In this document: positions 1 through 12,919 of the stretch, piece by piece | Layout: each line of letters begins with the position of its first letter | Position numbering within the stretch: position 1 is the stretch's first letter | From: Rhyacichthys aspro | Taxonomy: Eukaryota > Chordata > Actinopteri > Gobiiformes > Rhyacichthyidae | DNA length: 64,000 nucleotides | Assembly: GCA_036850595.1 (NCBI GenBank) | Contig: CM072160.1 | Span: forward strand, 8,225,906 to 8,289,905 | Reading direction: 5' to 3' | Made by a program: the position numbers and the translations under genes | Notes under the pieces: model-generated | Seen by the model: only the letters and a program-made list of their open reading frames with translations | What the model was told of the DNA's origin: nothing | Databases searched by the model: none

Positions 1-211
1 GACAGAAACTGCAATGTTGTTATGAGAACAGCGCTCTTTTTTATTTCTGTACAATTATCTAGATTAGCAGCATGATGCTGCATATATTAGGTTACTTAAG
101 GTAGCAAAAAGCTTTAACAATACTACACTGAACTCTTGTATGATTCACACATGATTTTGTTTAGTTTTATTAAAAGTATGATAGTCATTGATTACTTGTT
201 TGTTTATCCAG

Positions 212-1682
212 CCACACAAATCAGAGTTACCAGTGAACATGGAGAATCTTCCTGTCAACAATAACCATGGTCAGTCATATGGTTACACCTTGTATGAAAC
301 CACTATTACCTGCGGAGGAACACTTAACTCCAGGAACAACATCAGAGATAGGGCTCTGGTGAGGAAATTCTTTCAGACTCACATTTAAGCATATGCAGAT
401 CATGAATAATAATGTATTAGTAATAGGCAATACTACTTAATGATAGCCTAATGTCACTTGCATACATTGCAGTTTTTATGTTATTGTAGATGTATTTTGG
501 GTCTCTAGGTGTTTGTGGATAGACAATGTGTTGGCACTTTGGACTACAAAAATCATGAGCTGGTACTCTCTGATGGACAGGTAATATATCTAATGTATAA
601 GCCCGAGGCTTTAGACAAATCTGATTAGGCTAGTTTAGTTTTTTTAAGGCAGTGTTTTGTTTATTCAAATGACAAAGGGAGAAAGAACTCTGAGTTTACT
701 CGTTGAGAACTGTGGACGAGTGAATTATGGGAAAGCACTAGATCAGCAGCGCAAAGGTACATTTTTTCCATTTAAACTACATAGTGAGGATGTGTAATTA
801 TTTTACATTTTCAAAATACAAAGGCATATTTCCTACATGCAGAGAATGTATAATTCTTCTGCAAGCGTTAGTGTTACCCATTTGTGTTGTTGTTGCTGTG
901 TATGTGTTTTTCTGGAAAAAATAATAAAATTCCAGGTATTGTGGGAGACATTTTGCTGAATCAGATTCCTCTGAGAGGATTTACTATCTTCTGCTTTGAA
1001 ATGAAGCCATTTTTTGTTGATAGGTAGGTTTTCTGAAATATTTTTCTCATCCTGCTTTAACCTTTAATATTTTACAGTAATCTTTTATCACATGCTTTGT
1101 GTTTTCAGATTGATGATTTCAGGTAAATGGAAACCTGGCTTTCATTGTGCCTCACCACCAGGGTTTTTTAGAGCAAAGTTATTTGTTGATGGTCCGCCAA
1201 GAGACACCTTCATCAGACTCCCTGTTAGTAGGCCTACTATTACCTTGTTTTAGTATATTAGTATTTACCACATTAGTGTTTGTCACTGTTTCATTGGTGT
1301 TTTCATTTTTAGGGCTGGACTAAAGGAGCTGTATTTGTCAATAACCACAACCTTGGACGTCATTGGTTCATTGGCCCTCAGCATTTTCTTTACCTCCCTG
1401 GACCCTGGCTCAAAAGTGGAGAGAATCAGGTTTAAGCCATATATTGTACATCTGTGATACATTATATGACAATATTATAACTATGTGGTTAAAACTAAGT
1501 GGTTAATTTTGATAATACATTTTTGAACAGAACAGTGCAATACATGCATTTTTTTTAATTTTCTTTTTCAGATCATAGTTTTTGAGGAGCAAAAAACAGA
1601 TGGCAAAATCGTGTTTGCTGAAAATCCAGAATATGAAAAGACAATTAATGTGTACAAACTTCCTTTCTGCACTCTGTTGTAA
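212..1682 (+). CDS. Beta-galactosidase-1-like protein (GLB1L2/GLB1L3 type), 3' part, 5'-truncated by the window
   Basis: Seven coding exons: 212-358, 509-580, 678-756, 936-1023, 1109-1223, 1313-1429 and 1572-1682 (TAA at 1680-1682). They join in frame into the last 242 residues of a glycoside hydrolase family 35 protein. Recognisable blocks are NMENLPVN, GQSYGYTLYET, LVENCGRVNYG, DQRKGIVGD, GWTKGAVFVNNHNLGRHW and LYLPGPWL, followed by VIFEE-like IIVFEE. These are the C-terminal beta-sandwich region of GLB1L2/GLB1L3; the TIM barrel with the two catalytic glutamates lies left of the window. Family members hydrolyse or bind terminal beta-galactosides in lysosomal or secretory compartments, but activity of the GLB1L2/3 branch is poorly defined, so function here is by homology. 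I cannot decide between glb1l2 and glb1l3 from this fragment. The gene runs in the same direction as ilvbl, with about 1.1 kb between them. Confidence 0.87.
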
Positions 1683-2779
1683 AAATAATTCACTAATTGC
1701 TGTAGTTCCAAGCATAGGCATGTATTGTAGTGACAGTGTAACCATTTACTCGCTGAAGATACATTGTCTGACATTTGAGCTCAAAGGGCAGGGGCTGAGG
1801 AGTACCACAATGGAACCTTCATGAAAAAATATCCAACATAATATGTGTGATGTATTGTATGATGGAGGAAACGTTTCAATTTAACATTAAATGTCAGTAA
1901 AGTTGCCAAATAGGGTTTACAGCACAAATGTTAAGTATTCAACAGCTTATATGCCTGCTCAAATTATGGGGCTATGGAGCAATAATGAACATTGAGTCTG
2001 AGGGCTGTATTTCAATTGATAGCAGGCCTATGTCCACTGTGACCTTTGGTTTCAAATTACAAAACAGTATTGCCTACTTAACAAACTTGTGTTCCTCTAG
2101 TCCGTGAACTTTGCTTTGACAAGAAATAAGAAATGCTGGTGAACCCTTGACCCTTTCAGTGTTTTATTGGTCAAAGGGCTTGTCCTTCACCTCAAACCAC
2201 CACACTACATGAAATGCCTACTAACAGGAAAACTTTTTTACTTTTTCTTCGCAGTAAAGGTTTTATACTGCTAAACAACCAACAAGCTACTGTTACTACA
2301 AATCTAAAAATCTCAGCAAAGGCTTGATTATTTATTTAAACCAAATAAAACGTTTTGATGCGTTATTTCAATACTAAAATACGTCTCGCTTTAAAAAAGA
2401 CACAACGATTATATCTTATGTTGAAAATTTTACCCGGAAGCAGTGCATTGTCTGGAAAACTTGACGTGAGAATATATCCGTTGTTCCTGTGTCACTCCTG
2501 CAATTGCGGAAAGACGGCTCTGTTGTTTTAAGCTGTCAACGAAATGCCGTTCTAAGCCTTTTAATAGTTTCTTATTATTGATGAATTTCCAGAAGTTAGA
2601 AAAAAAATATATATATGTCACTTTTGAAATTTGTTTTGCCACTTGACTTGTAGCACCTACGCAGTACTTTAGCTTAGCCTGACAGGAAGCTCCTGAATGA
2701 GTGGAAGAGCATAAGGAGGTTTATTAAGTGTCAGTGAGCTCAGCCTTTATAGATAAAAGTATTTTTTCGGACTATATCC
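1683..2779 (+). other. Intergenic: 3' UTR of the glb1l-like gene and putative ilvbl promoter
   Basis: No coding sequence recognised. A variant polyadenylation signal ATTAAA lies at 1886-1891, about 200 bp after the stop of the beta-galactosidase-like gene. Near 2432-2441 is an ETS-type core (ACCCGGAAGC) in a locally less AT-rich stretch, which would fit the ilvbl promoter or first exon. The ilvbl 5' UTR probably occupies roughly the last 100-300 bases. The short open frames in this interval look like chance. Confidence 0.5.
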
Positions 2780-5700
2780 ATGGAGTCATTTGAAACTTTG
2801 TGCCCTCTGCTTGGGTGCTTTACGGGCATAGCTGCAAGTGGGCTCCTGTTCGCAGCTTACAAACTTGGCTTATTCTATCAGTTGTTTCACAAGGTAAGTT
2901 TTTATTACATAATTATTATAATGATGAATGGTCTTTTCTTCTATTGTGTATTAATTCTTTGATTCAGTACAGCTAATTAGCACACAGGAACATAAACAAC
3001 AGTCTTTAGTCTGTAACCTGACTCAGGTGACAAATACACTCCATTCATGCAAACTTTGACCAGGCCAGCCTTGTGGTTTTCTATCACAAAGGTGTCATGA
3101 CAGGCAGGCTGTTTGTGGTATTGGAAGGGTTGCACAATTCTTAGATGCACACAATATCATGGCAAACTTACCACATTGTTGTTTATTTACTGGCATTCTC
3201 TGCTGCTGTTCACATTGACTATAGACAGAGACAAAAAGTCCACGTCATGGCGGCGAGAGTGTGGCTGAGGTTCTGCGTGCTCATGGGATAAAGTATGTCT
3301 TCACCCTTGTTGGAGGACACATCTCACCTATCCTTGTGGCCTGTGAGAAAGTGGGCATTCGAATTGTGGATACCAGACATGAGGCTACAGCAGTTTTTGC
3401 AGCTGATGCTGTAGCAAGGCTGTCAGGTGCAGTATTTTCCGTCTGAAATGTGTTGGCAATATAGATCCCTATAACATCTACTCCAACATTCTGAAGGAGT
3501 GTCTTTGTGAGGAATAGTTTAACTAGCAAACAAAGGTGTGACTTTTAGCATTATTAAGGACTGCACGGGTATTTTCCACCATAAGAATGTACAGCCTGCT
3601 CAAAGTTTATTAAATATGACGTGGGTTTAAAAATCAGTCTCTTGATTGCCTTTAGGGACTGTTGGTGTAGCAGCTGTGACTGCCGGACCGGGACTTACTA
3701 ACACTGTAACTGCAGTAAAAAATGCTCAGATGGCTGAATCTCCTTTGCTGCTTATTGGTGGAGCTGCTGGCACACTTCTTCAGGTTAAAGAAAACACTCA
3801 GTCCTTGCTGAAAGGCAAATATTGTAGACATGGCATAAATTATGCTGTAGTTTTTCTCTAATCATGTATTCTGAATATGATGAAATGTCTAATCCTTCAT
3901 TGAACGCCTTTGTGTTACAGGGAAGAGGTGCACTACAAGACATTGACCAGATGTCTCTATTTAAGCCATTGTGTAAGTTTTGTGCTTCTATCAGGACAGT
4001 CAGGGAGATCGTACCTACTGTTAGAAAGGCCTTGGCAATTGCTCAGTCTGGCACTCCTGGTCCTGTTTTTATAGAGTTTCCTATTGACACACTATACCCC
4101 TACCACATTGTGTCCAAAGAGTTTGCAGTTAAAAATCCTCCAAAAGGCCTGATGGGAAAAATCATCTCATGGTAAGTTTTCAGTATTTTGCTCAGTGAAT
4201 GTAATATAAAATGTGATAATAATGCAAATGCAATTATGCCACTAATATTAAAAATTAAAAAAGATTTGTTATGTGTTTCAAAGGTACCTTAATAACCATC
4301 TGATGAACCTATTTGCTGGGGCATGGGAAACCAGAGATGTGTCTCCGCTTCCTGTTGACATCCCACAAGCCACAGATGATCAGGTACAGCTGCTACACAT
4401 TTTATGTAATGTTTACTTTTTTGTCATCTCATTGATTTTGAGTTTATTTATGAAATTACTTATTTTTATAATAGGTCCAAAAATGCATAGAGCTGGTCAG
4501 TAGAGCGAAGAAACCTGTTATTCTGCTGGGAAGTCAGGCAACACTCCCCCCAACACCAGTCAATGATATCAGGTAATAGCCATCCCTTGTCATCTCTGTG
4601 TAACAAACTTATTTAATTATCTACTTTTTTCCTGTTTTGCACTATGTGCAAGATATGTCATAAACAAAAAAATGAGAGTTTAGCACTGTATTTTTTTTTT
4701 TTACAGAAAGGCACTGGAAGATTTAGGGATCCCTTGCTTTCTTGGAGGCATGTCCCGTGGAATGTTGGGTAAAGACAGTCCTATCCATATCAGACAGAAC
4801 AGACGTGATGCTCTGAAAGAAGCTGACCTGGTGCTTTTAGCAGGTATGGTATACAACTGAAGATTCAAGTATAATTAACTTAAGTCGCAACATCTGTTTA
4901 TAATCTATCTATAATATCGTTGTTTTTGTGTTTGTGTTTGTAGGCACTGTGTGTGACTTCCGTCTGAACTATGGCAGAGTTCTAAACAGACGCAGTAAAA
5001 TTATTGCTGTAAACAGAGATAAGACACAGTTACTAAAAAATTCAGATATGTTCTGGAAACCAACTATAGCAATCCAGGGTATGTTCACAGAGCTATCATC
5101 ACCTAAGAGAGAAATCATATCAGCCTCAGTTTAAAAAAAAACTCTTTTCTGTATTTTAGGAGATGCTGGTTCATTCTTGGTGCGTCTTTCCAAAGGCCTT
5201 AAAGGCCATCGCTGTCCGGCAGAATGGCCACACAATCTCAAAACAGGTGATGCAACCAAAGAAAAAGCTAACAGGTTGGTGGAAGTGTTCTGTCTGTTTG
5301 GCTGTGGTAAAATAATCAGTGGAATTACACAAAAAAACACATATAAATAAATGACAAGCTGATGTAAATTAACTTTGAAGTTATTTTCAAAAAAAATATT
5401 CATACAGGGACAAAGCAGATGAGAAAACGGATCATCACTTGAATCCACTGAAAGTCCTTCACTGTGTAGATGAGCTCATGTCAGAGGACAGCATCATTGT
5501 TGCAGATGGAGGAGACTTTGTTGGAAGTGCTGCATATATTTTGAGACCAAAAGGACCCTTACGATGGCTTGATCCAGGTTCTCAAAAGTTTGCTTTTATT
5601 AATTATATAAACATTTAAATTCTAATTATATTTTATGACAGTCAAAATAAATTGATGACTTTTACATACTGCCATGATATAAAGTTATTTTGTTGTTGTT

Positions 5701-6400
5701 TGTAGGAGCGTTTGGGACTTTGGGAGTGGGAGGAGGATTTGCACTGGGTGCAAAACTGTGTCGGCCTGAATCTGAGGTATATGGAGGCAGAATCATCTGA
5801 ACTCATGTTACACTTAATTAAATGAATTATTGTCTTTCACTAAAAAGGTTCTTTGTGTTTTTGCAGGTGTGGGTAATCTATGGTGATGGATCGTTGGGAT
5901 ACAGCATTGCAGAGTTTGACACATTCACTAGACACAAGGTAAAATAAATAAAACTTTGTCATACTGCAGTATTTGCTACAAATACTCTTTATAGTCAATC
6001 CATAACTGTTTTTGTTCTTCTTAATCTGTCCTTTCAGACACCTGTTATTGCTGTGGTGGGAAATGATGCATGTTGGAGTCAGATCTCAAGAGAGCAAGTC
6101 CCCATGCTTGGTAGCAACGTAGCATGTGGCCTTGCATTTTCAGGTAGAGAAACCTTCTCAATAGGACAGAGGTGTAGATACATGATGTATAGTTATTAAC
6201 TGTATTTTCCTCCTTTTACAGATTATCATGTAGTGGCAGATGGTTATGGTGGTAAGGGCTACCTTGTAGGACGTGATGATGAAGAAAAGCTAAGTGACAT
6301 CATTAAACGGGCACAAAAGGAAAGTCATGAGGGAAAAGCTACTCTTCTCAATGTCCTTATTGGAAAAACTAACTTCAGAGAGGGCTCAATCTCTGTGTAA
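2780..6400 (+). CDS. ilvbl: ILVBL / HACL2, acetolactate synthase-like thiamine-diphosphate lyase, complete
   Basis: Fourteen coding exons: 2780-2893, 3225-3426, 3656-3783, 3921-4171, 4284-4383, 4475-4572, 4707-4843, 4944-5078, 5160-5274, 5408-5577, 5706-5776, 5867-5938, 6038-6143, 6222-6400. They splice in frame to 625 residues, close to the human 632. Residues about 7-28 are hydrophobic, matching the ER-membrane anchor of the family. The N-terminal ThDP pyrimidine domain has TLVGGHISP (about 65-73) and the activating glutamate in DTRHE (Glu91). The central domain has FLGGMSRGMLG. The C-terminal pyrophosphate domain has the metal/ThDP motif GDG at 513-515 and Asn540. The mammalian protein cleaves 2-hydroxyacyl-CoAs in ER fatty-acid alpha-oxidation (phytosphingosine breakdown), despite its bacterial acetolactate synthase-like name. 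The start ATG is in good context (tccATGg) and aligns with the family start. All key residues are present, so it is probably active. Confidence 0.97.
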
Positions 6401-8684
6401 GAGACTGCACATGGCCTTTACTTTGGTGTCCTGGATACTATTTGGAGCCAGGCCCTGACCAGACCTCACCTTATCTTTCCAGCCTTCAAAGCCATACTGG
6501 AGTATAATAAGAGGGATATACTTTTCATTGTTTTATCTTCTTCCAGCTTTGAAAAACAAACCTTTGGCTTTGTTTGTGTTACATTATTTATACATTATTT
6601 TAATACTTTTCTTCATTTGGGAAACACTAAGATTTATTTAATTTTCCAATCAATCAAGCTTATTTTCAAACATTTGAGCATTATTGTATGCATCATTGAT
6701 TATTGTTATACTAAGAGCAAGCATTTCTTTGTCTTAAAATTAGACCAATATGCCTGTACCCCTTTTCATATTAAACAGCTTTTATAAGAGTTCAATAAGG
6801 TTCTTTTTCATGAATTTTGGAAAGAAATTATTTCCTGAATGTTTTCAAACAACAAAATATATGCCTTTAATTGTATGTTTTGAGACACACAAAGGGATCT
6901 TGTGTGATGTTGCAATTGTACTGAATGCTCAGATGTGTGCATAAATTGTGAGAAAATAAATACTTGCACTGCATTTGAATAATTAAATTTCACTGAAGTG
7001 AACATGTGGATTGAATCGACAGTAACTGTATTCACTAAATTCCTAAATAAATTATGCATTGAATGGACTTCATGGCTGTTTCAGTTGCCTTTAAGAGCGT
7101 TAAGTGTAGTTTTTATTATTAACAGAAGATGGCACTCTGGTAATGGCGGTGACCATTGGCTACAGGCCCATGTCTCTGAAGTGCTGACGTGTTTCTCTAT
7201 ATTCTTACTGAACAAACTCACATTTTGATTTATGACTTGAGGCCAGCGTATTAACTTACTTTCTGTGACTTTAAATGCCCACTTGGCTTGGGTGGTATTT
7301 TATACAAATAAAGCTAATGCTAATTATAACTGCTTGGAGCATCTCATAAATTCTTTATCACCTGCAGCTTTTTTTTTTTTTTTTTTTAATTTTGAAGTTT
7401 GATGTAGCGGAAACAAAGACTACATGCTACACAGAAATAGTTGCTAATAACTCATATTTGTACTAAAATGTCTATCATGCAAAGAAAACGCGGTGCAAAT
7501 GTCATCCTTAAAGTTTTAATCATTTATACCGTCAATGTTTTTTATCTAAATCATACTTTGACGCCTTGTTTGACGTAACTCCAACGAAAAGGCTCCGATC
7601 TTTGCCACCATTACGTACACTCGGTAAAATGAGCTTCCTCAAATGTATGGTGTGGATGATGCAGATAAATTGTGTTTTACACACTTATTTTGGTGTAGTT
7701 CAATATTTTTCATATTAAATTACAGTTATATAACTATTTTTTGGGTAAATTTATCCTTAAAGGCACAGTTGACAGAGAAATTTTAATTAAGAGGAGTTTT
7801 TGCTCACTGCCAGTGAACTCACCATAGCTCAGGCGCATCACAGCGGGCGGCGACTTTAACAGCTCCTCAAAAGTTAAACACAAGCGCTAACCTGAATGTT
7901 TAGGACGATAACCGAGGAGATCCACAGAGGCGACCTCGTCTAGGTCTACAGCATTACTGGAGAGGTGATGATTTTTTATTCTAAGAACACAGTTAGTACC
8001 GACATTAAAGTAGCCTGCTCTTCCTTCACAAGAAAAAGGGAAATCCCGCTGTGCTTTTAACCGGGGAGATAGCTAATAAGATTTGTTAACCAAACCACCT
8101 TATCTGTAGGGGAAATTGATTACTTTGATTTTCATTCTTGTACCTTTACTCGAAATGTTTTGCTGACATATGTTACGGGATGTTTATGAATAGCTATATC
8201 GTTTTAAGCGTTAAAACGGAAATCAGCGCAAATCAGAAAATGTAAACATATCAAAGCAAGGAGCTAGCTAATGTTGTCGGTCACTGTTGTTCATGTCATG
8301 TGACAGTAAAAAGAAAATAGAGCGTTATGTTTACTTCTTTATAGCCTACAGAGCTCTATCTCGCTTTCTTTCTGTTTATTCTATATATGACTCTGTAGTC
8401 TATTGTCTACATAGTCTATATAGGGTAGAAACAGAGAGGGCGAGATGGAGATCTATAGGCTTATAGGAAAACAAAATATTTTTTTCTTCTACATTTCCAC
8501 CATTTCTTCTATAGTAGCCTAATGTGGGCTTGAGTCTTACAGGAAGCATGTGTGCTTCCTTATTTCTCTGTTATATGAGTCACAACAAATAGGTAAAAGG
8601 ATTGCACAATTGACTATAAGATGCTATATGGCAGGATATATACTTGCTCTTAAGTTAGCATCATCTCTGTTATACAGGAGCTGA
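6401..8684 (+). other. ilvbl 3' UTR, intergenic DNA and fam118b 5' UTR region
   Basis: No coding sequence recognised. AATAAA at 6955-6960 is a likely ilvbl polyadenylation signal; other copies occur near 7045 and 7303. A T-run sits at about 7371-7387. The fam118b promoter and first non-coding exon probably lie around 7800-7964: this stretch is relatively GC-rich and ends in a plausible donor (agag|gtgatg at 7965). The matching acceptor is tatacag at 8671-8677, eight bases before the fam118b ATG. A long foldback at 8329-8472 lies inside this 5' intron and is listed separately. Confidence 0.5.
8329..8472. repeat. Near-complete 144-bp foldback (imperfect palindrome) in the fam118b 5' intron
   Basis: The left half (8329-8398) is nearly the reverse complement of the right half (8407-8472), with an 8-base loop at 8399-8406. 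The apex pairs GACTCTGTAG (8389-8398) with CTACATAGTC (8407-8416), one mismatch. The middle pairs ATCTCGC / GCGAGAT, and outer parts pair TATAGCCTA with TAGGCTTATA. By eye about 80 percent of positions pair, with a few 1-3 base bulges. This fits a small foldback MITE-type element or an RNA hairpin. No clear target-site duplication was identified, so the class is open. Confidence 0.7.
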
Positions 8685-11600
8685 ATGGCCTCTGTTGTAG
8701 CCGTGAAAACTGAGAAGCGACCTGCTGCGGATTCTCAGGATGCAGACTCAAATGCAAAGAAGCCCAGGTAAGCAAAATGACTAATTCAGAAGTATTTGGG
8801 AAACAAATTCTTTGGAGCCATCATCACACAATCTCTACCTGCCCCTAAGGAAACTCCTGCCCAGCCTGAAGACTAAGCGAGCTCCTGAACTAGTCCTGGT
8901 GATTGGAACAGGAGTAAGCTCTGCAGTGGCTCCACAGGTCCCTGCGCTCCGCTCCTGGAAAGGCCTCATACAAGCCTTGTTGGATGCTGCCAATGACTTT
9001 GACCTGCTAGAGGAGGAGGAAAGTCGGCGGTTCCAAAAGCACATGCAGGAAGACAAGAATTTGGTGCATGTGGCCCATGACCTTATTCAGAAACTTTCCC
9101 CAGTAAGAATGCTTAAGCCTACAGACATTGGCTTTCTTTTCACTGTTATTTTGACACACATACAGTATTTACAAACAGGCAGCCAGCTTACAGCCCATTT
9201 TTGTGCCATTTATTCCCTTACAAGACCCCTCAGTGCCTCATTAACAAACTTATCCAATACTTACAGTGGTTTTGTATATTCTTGTAATTATATTAATTAT
9301 CACTGTCTCTTACCTATTTAAACTGTGTTAAACCAGTGTGAATACATATCCAATACTACTACTCTAAAACAGAAGTGAAACAACATTAATCATATTTTCT
9401 ATTGCAATTTTTTCCAAACGTTCCAAACTTCTAGTGGCAACTATCATAGTATTCTTTTGATGTCAACAGTCTCCTGTTTATTCAACTAGAGAAGCAGTGC
9501 TGTTCTTATTTATTCAGTTCCAAATATTTTATGTTTCAAGGCTTGTCCCTGAAATATGATTCAGGGGTTTTGTTAGATTCAGATCTTCCCTCTTGCTCAT
9601 TTAAAAATGTACACAAATGTAAACATTTTTGCACTGCTTAATTGTCATTTATGGACCAGCCTGTTTTAGAGGAGTGCTGGCAGATGGGAGACTTCGTTTT
9701 CCTCCTGTGTTAGTCATGTTTCACCGCACTTTTCAAAATTATAAAACACACTTTGTCTCTGTCCTCACCCTGTTGTTACGAGGGGAACAAACAGTTCTTT
9801 TATGGCTTTATCTGGCATGTTTATTTCAATCCACTGTTGTGTAGACACACACCCCGCTGGCTACAGGCTCAGCAGACATTGGCACAAATAGAATAATGAC
9901 AAATTGCAAGGACAGCAATGACTAGTTGACTTTCTATGGATCAATGCCTCTTATGGATTGTAACTTACTTATCTATATAAAACCTTTCTAGAGAGCAACA
10001 CTTGCACAAAAAACCTGCACATGTTACTTCAGTTTGACTACCATCAAAATCTTAAAACAAAACACATACATTTGAGAAGAATTTGCGACCAAACTCGGAT
10101 TTGAAAAGTGGGTTACCTACTTTTGTTGAAAAGTGTGACGGATTATGTTGGGCAATATTCATGTGTGTAATCTTGAGTTAACTCAAAAGAAGAATGTTTT
10201 GTTGAAATTAGGGGAACCGAGGCTAGTAATACTAACTTTGATAATAGCACTTGGACAGGACAGTGTATTAAGTACCATACTGTTGACATCTATACATTGT
10301 GTAGTGTCATCTGAAGATACATCTGGGTTTCTGGCTTTTTAATGATGAGTCCAGTGGATCCCTAAACCCTAATGAAGCCATGCAACTGGAGCTCATTAAC
10401 ATGAGATAGCTTCATCTGTGTGATTTGAGGGTAAATTCAAAGCTGTTTACATTTGCTTCAGTTGGTCAAAAGATGTCCAGAGATAGTTTAACGGCAAATT
10501 AATCTAGATCATTGCTGGAGACACTAGTTGTGGATAATGAGATTCTTCCTGTGGAAAAGACTTCTGCTGTTTAGCCCATTAGGGCTTTAATCTCTTGAAG
10601 TCAGCGGAGCATTTTACTTGCTTGTATCACCTTGGTCACTACAGCTCTCTGCTAGCCTTTGCTATTCTTAGCTATTAGACTCCTCCTACTCCCTTTTCTC
10701 TTAATTTTATAACCGTCCCTGTCAGGTAAGAGGCGCTTTACCCGAGGTAATCACTAACATCTACCCTAATCTCATGGATGGCTACAGTACCATTATTGTC
10801 CATTGACTAGAAATCCAGTGGACTAAGCATGTGAATACACCACTCTCACATTCCTCTAACTCTCTCATTGGAAAATATAGTAAAGCTGTTGATGTCAAGG
10901 GGTTTGATAAAACAATGTTTTTTTTGTTGTTCCTATTTTAATTCAATGCATCTTATTATTTCGTGGACTGTCTCTACCTTCCAGCAACTACCTTCTGAAA
11001 GTCACATTTATTTTAAGACACTAGATGCACACATGGCTAGGTCACATGTACTCAGGAGTGCAATCCCATTAAAGACAGGGTGTTGTGGGTTTGTGTATTG
11101 TGACTTCCTAAAATAAGGATTATTTGTAACTTTTTAGTTTTTAAGTTTATGTGTTGTATATAAACTTGTGTAAAATAAGATGCGTGTAAAAATGATTACA
11201 TTTGCTCACAAGCATCCTTTTTATTAATGTTTTTTGTTTGTGTGTTTCAACAGAGAACAGGTAATGTGCGATCCACGTTCTTTAAAGACTGCCTGTATGA
11301 GGTGTTTGATGATTTAGAGTGCAAAATGGAGCATGCTGGGAAACATCTACTGCGATCAGTGCTACAGTTAATGGAGAGTGGTGCCTTGGTCCTCACTACT
11401 AATTTTGATAATCTGCTGGAGATATATGCAGCTCATCAGGGTACCAAACTAGAGTCCCTGGACCTCACAGATGAGAAAAAGGTAGGACGTTTAGACAAAT
11501 CTAGTGAACTTTTTAATGAGTGCAAAGGTCATTGCATTATCTCAACTCTGTTAAACACAATGCATTTGGAAAACTTGGACTAAGGGTTGACTTACAAATG

Positions 11601-12919
11601 ATTTTACTCTTATAATGACTACTGTTTAGATTTGTATTTTGTCTTGGAGGTTTTTTGTTTTTTTTTGTTTTTGTCATTGCCAGAATGAGGCAGCAAAGGA
11701 AAATTATTTGTTATGAAAGAGAGAGAGAGTCTTTTTTATCAGCTGCATATGGTTTTAAAAATGGTCCAAGATAATATTCCTCTTAGTCAGGCAAAGACAA
11801 TTTTAATTTCTATCATAAATCAACAGATTATTTCTGTGATGCATGTTGTTTTGTGATTTTCTAAGAGACCTGTCACTGCCTCTCAGTTCTGGTATTTATG
11901 CCTCCCCTCCATCAGGGCAAATATCCTCTAACAGAGGTTTTAAGTGATTTTGTTCTCTGTCCAGTCAGAACTGGATTGAGTGCAATGGACTGTTAACTTT
12001 GTCTTTGTGTGTGTGTTTAGGTATTAGAGTGGGCTCAGGAGAAACGTAGATTAAGTGTTTTACATATCCATGGCGTTTACACCAATCCCAGTGGTATTGT
12101 ACTGCACCCTGCTGGCTACCAGAATGTACTTAGAAACACTGAAGTTATGGTAAGAATTTAAATGAAGTAAGTGATGCCTATTTTCTAATCTTGGACTAAT
12201 GTTCTGTAGGGGACAAGCTAAAATCATAAGAAAAGACTGTCTTGTTTGTTCCTTTAACAGCGTGAGATTCAGAAGCTGTATGAGACCAAATCTTTTGTGT
12301 TCCTTGGCTGTGGCCGTACAGTGGATGACACCACATTCCAGGCTCTGTTTTTGGAGGCAGTCAAACACAAGTCTGACCTGGAGCACTTCATGCTTGTGCG
12401 ACGTGAGGATGTGGGAGAGTTCAAGAAATTGCGTGACAACATGTTGGACAAGGGAATCAAGGTAATCTCTTATGGAGATGAATACGGTGATCTGCCGGAG
12501 TACTTTGAGAGGTTGGCCAATGAGATCTGCAACCGTGATGTATCTACCAATGGCTGGGGTAAGAAATTCAGTTTAGAGTAGTTCTGTATTTCCCTGTAGT
12601 TTGTAATGTGTGCATTTAGCATGTATTACAGTAGGTTTTGGATGTTATGCTGAGTTTTGGACATAAAATACAACAAAGTCATGTATGATAATAAAGCATT
12701 TGATAATGTACTTGCTTAATATTTAATTAAACCATCTAGAGGCTAAAAAAGAATTGTCATTATCCAAGCACCAGATTTACCAGATTTACTTCCAGTGTGA
12801 TTTTGCTTTTACCTAACGCTGGTTTATGGGTCTTCTCTTTGTTCACAGGGTCTCCTTCACAAGATGAGGAGGAACAACAGAATGGCATTACTACACAAAA
12901 AAATCTCTTTCAAGGTTAG
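8685..12919 (+). CDS. fam118b: FAM118B, SIR2-like domain protein, complete
   Basis: Six coding exons: 8685-8767, 8850-9102, 11254-11481, 12021-12149, 12261-12558, 12849-12919. They splice in frame to 353 residues (human 351). After a short charged, poorly conserved N-terminus comes a SIR2-like fold. Its nucleotide-binding motif is VIGTGVSSAV (Gly47, Gly49, Ser51). TTNFDNLLE follows (Asn162, Asp164), then the LHIHG motif with His203 and the catalytic-type His205. VFLGCGRTVDD lies in the last long exon. Family knowledge: FAM118B was first linked to Cajal bodies. As I recall, more recent work relates it to bacterial antiphage SIR2 proteins and TLR signalling. All SIR2 signature residues are kept, so NAD binding or hydrolysis is possible but not shown here. 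The C-terminus after about residue 330 is acidic and unlike mammals. The gene is convergent with srpra. Confidence 0.96.
9103..11253 (+). other. fam118b intron (2.15 kb), nothing coding seen
   Basis: This is the largest coding intron of fam118b, between the GxGxS-motif exon and the exon carrying TNFDNLLE. It is AT-rich. The scattered open frames of 65-80 codons have no recognisable similarity and no paired splice sites. I see no embedded gene or clear transposon. Confidence 0.6.

Noticed and set aside
8812..9321. A 169-codon uninterrupted open frame as a single-exon gene
   Set aside because: Its middle is fam118b exon 2; the first residues and the last 70 or so codons are read-through of flanking introns past good splice sites.
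8685..12919. fam118b as a recent bacterial transfer or contaminant because of its SIR2 domain
   Set aside because: It has several spliced introns, matches vertebrate FAM118B over its full length and keeps vertebrate neighbours.
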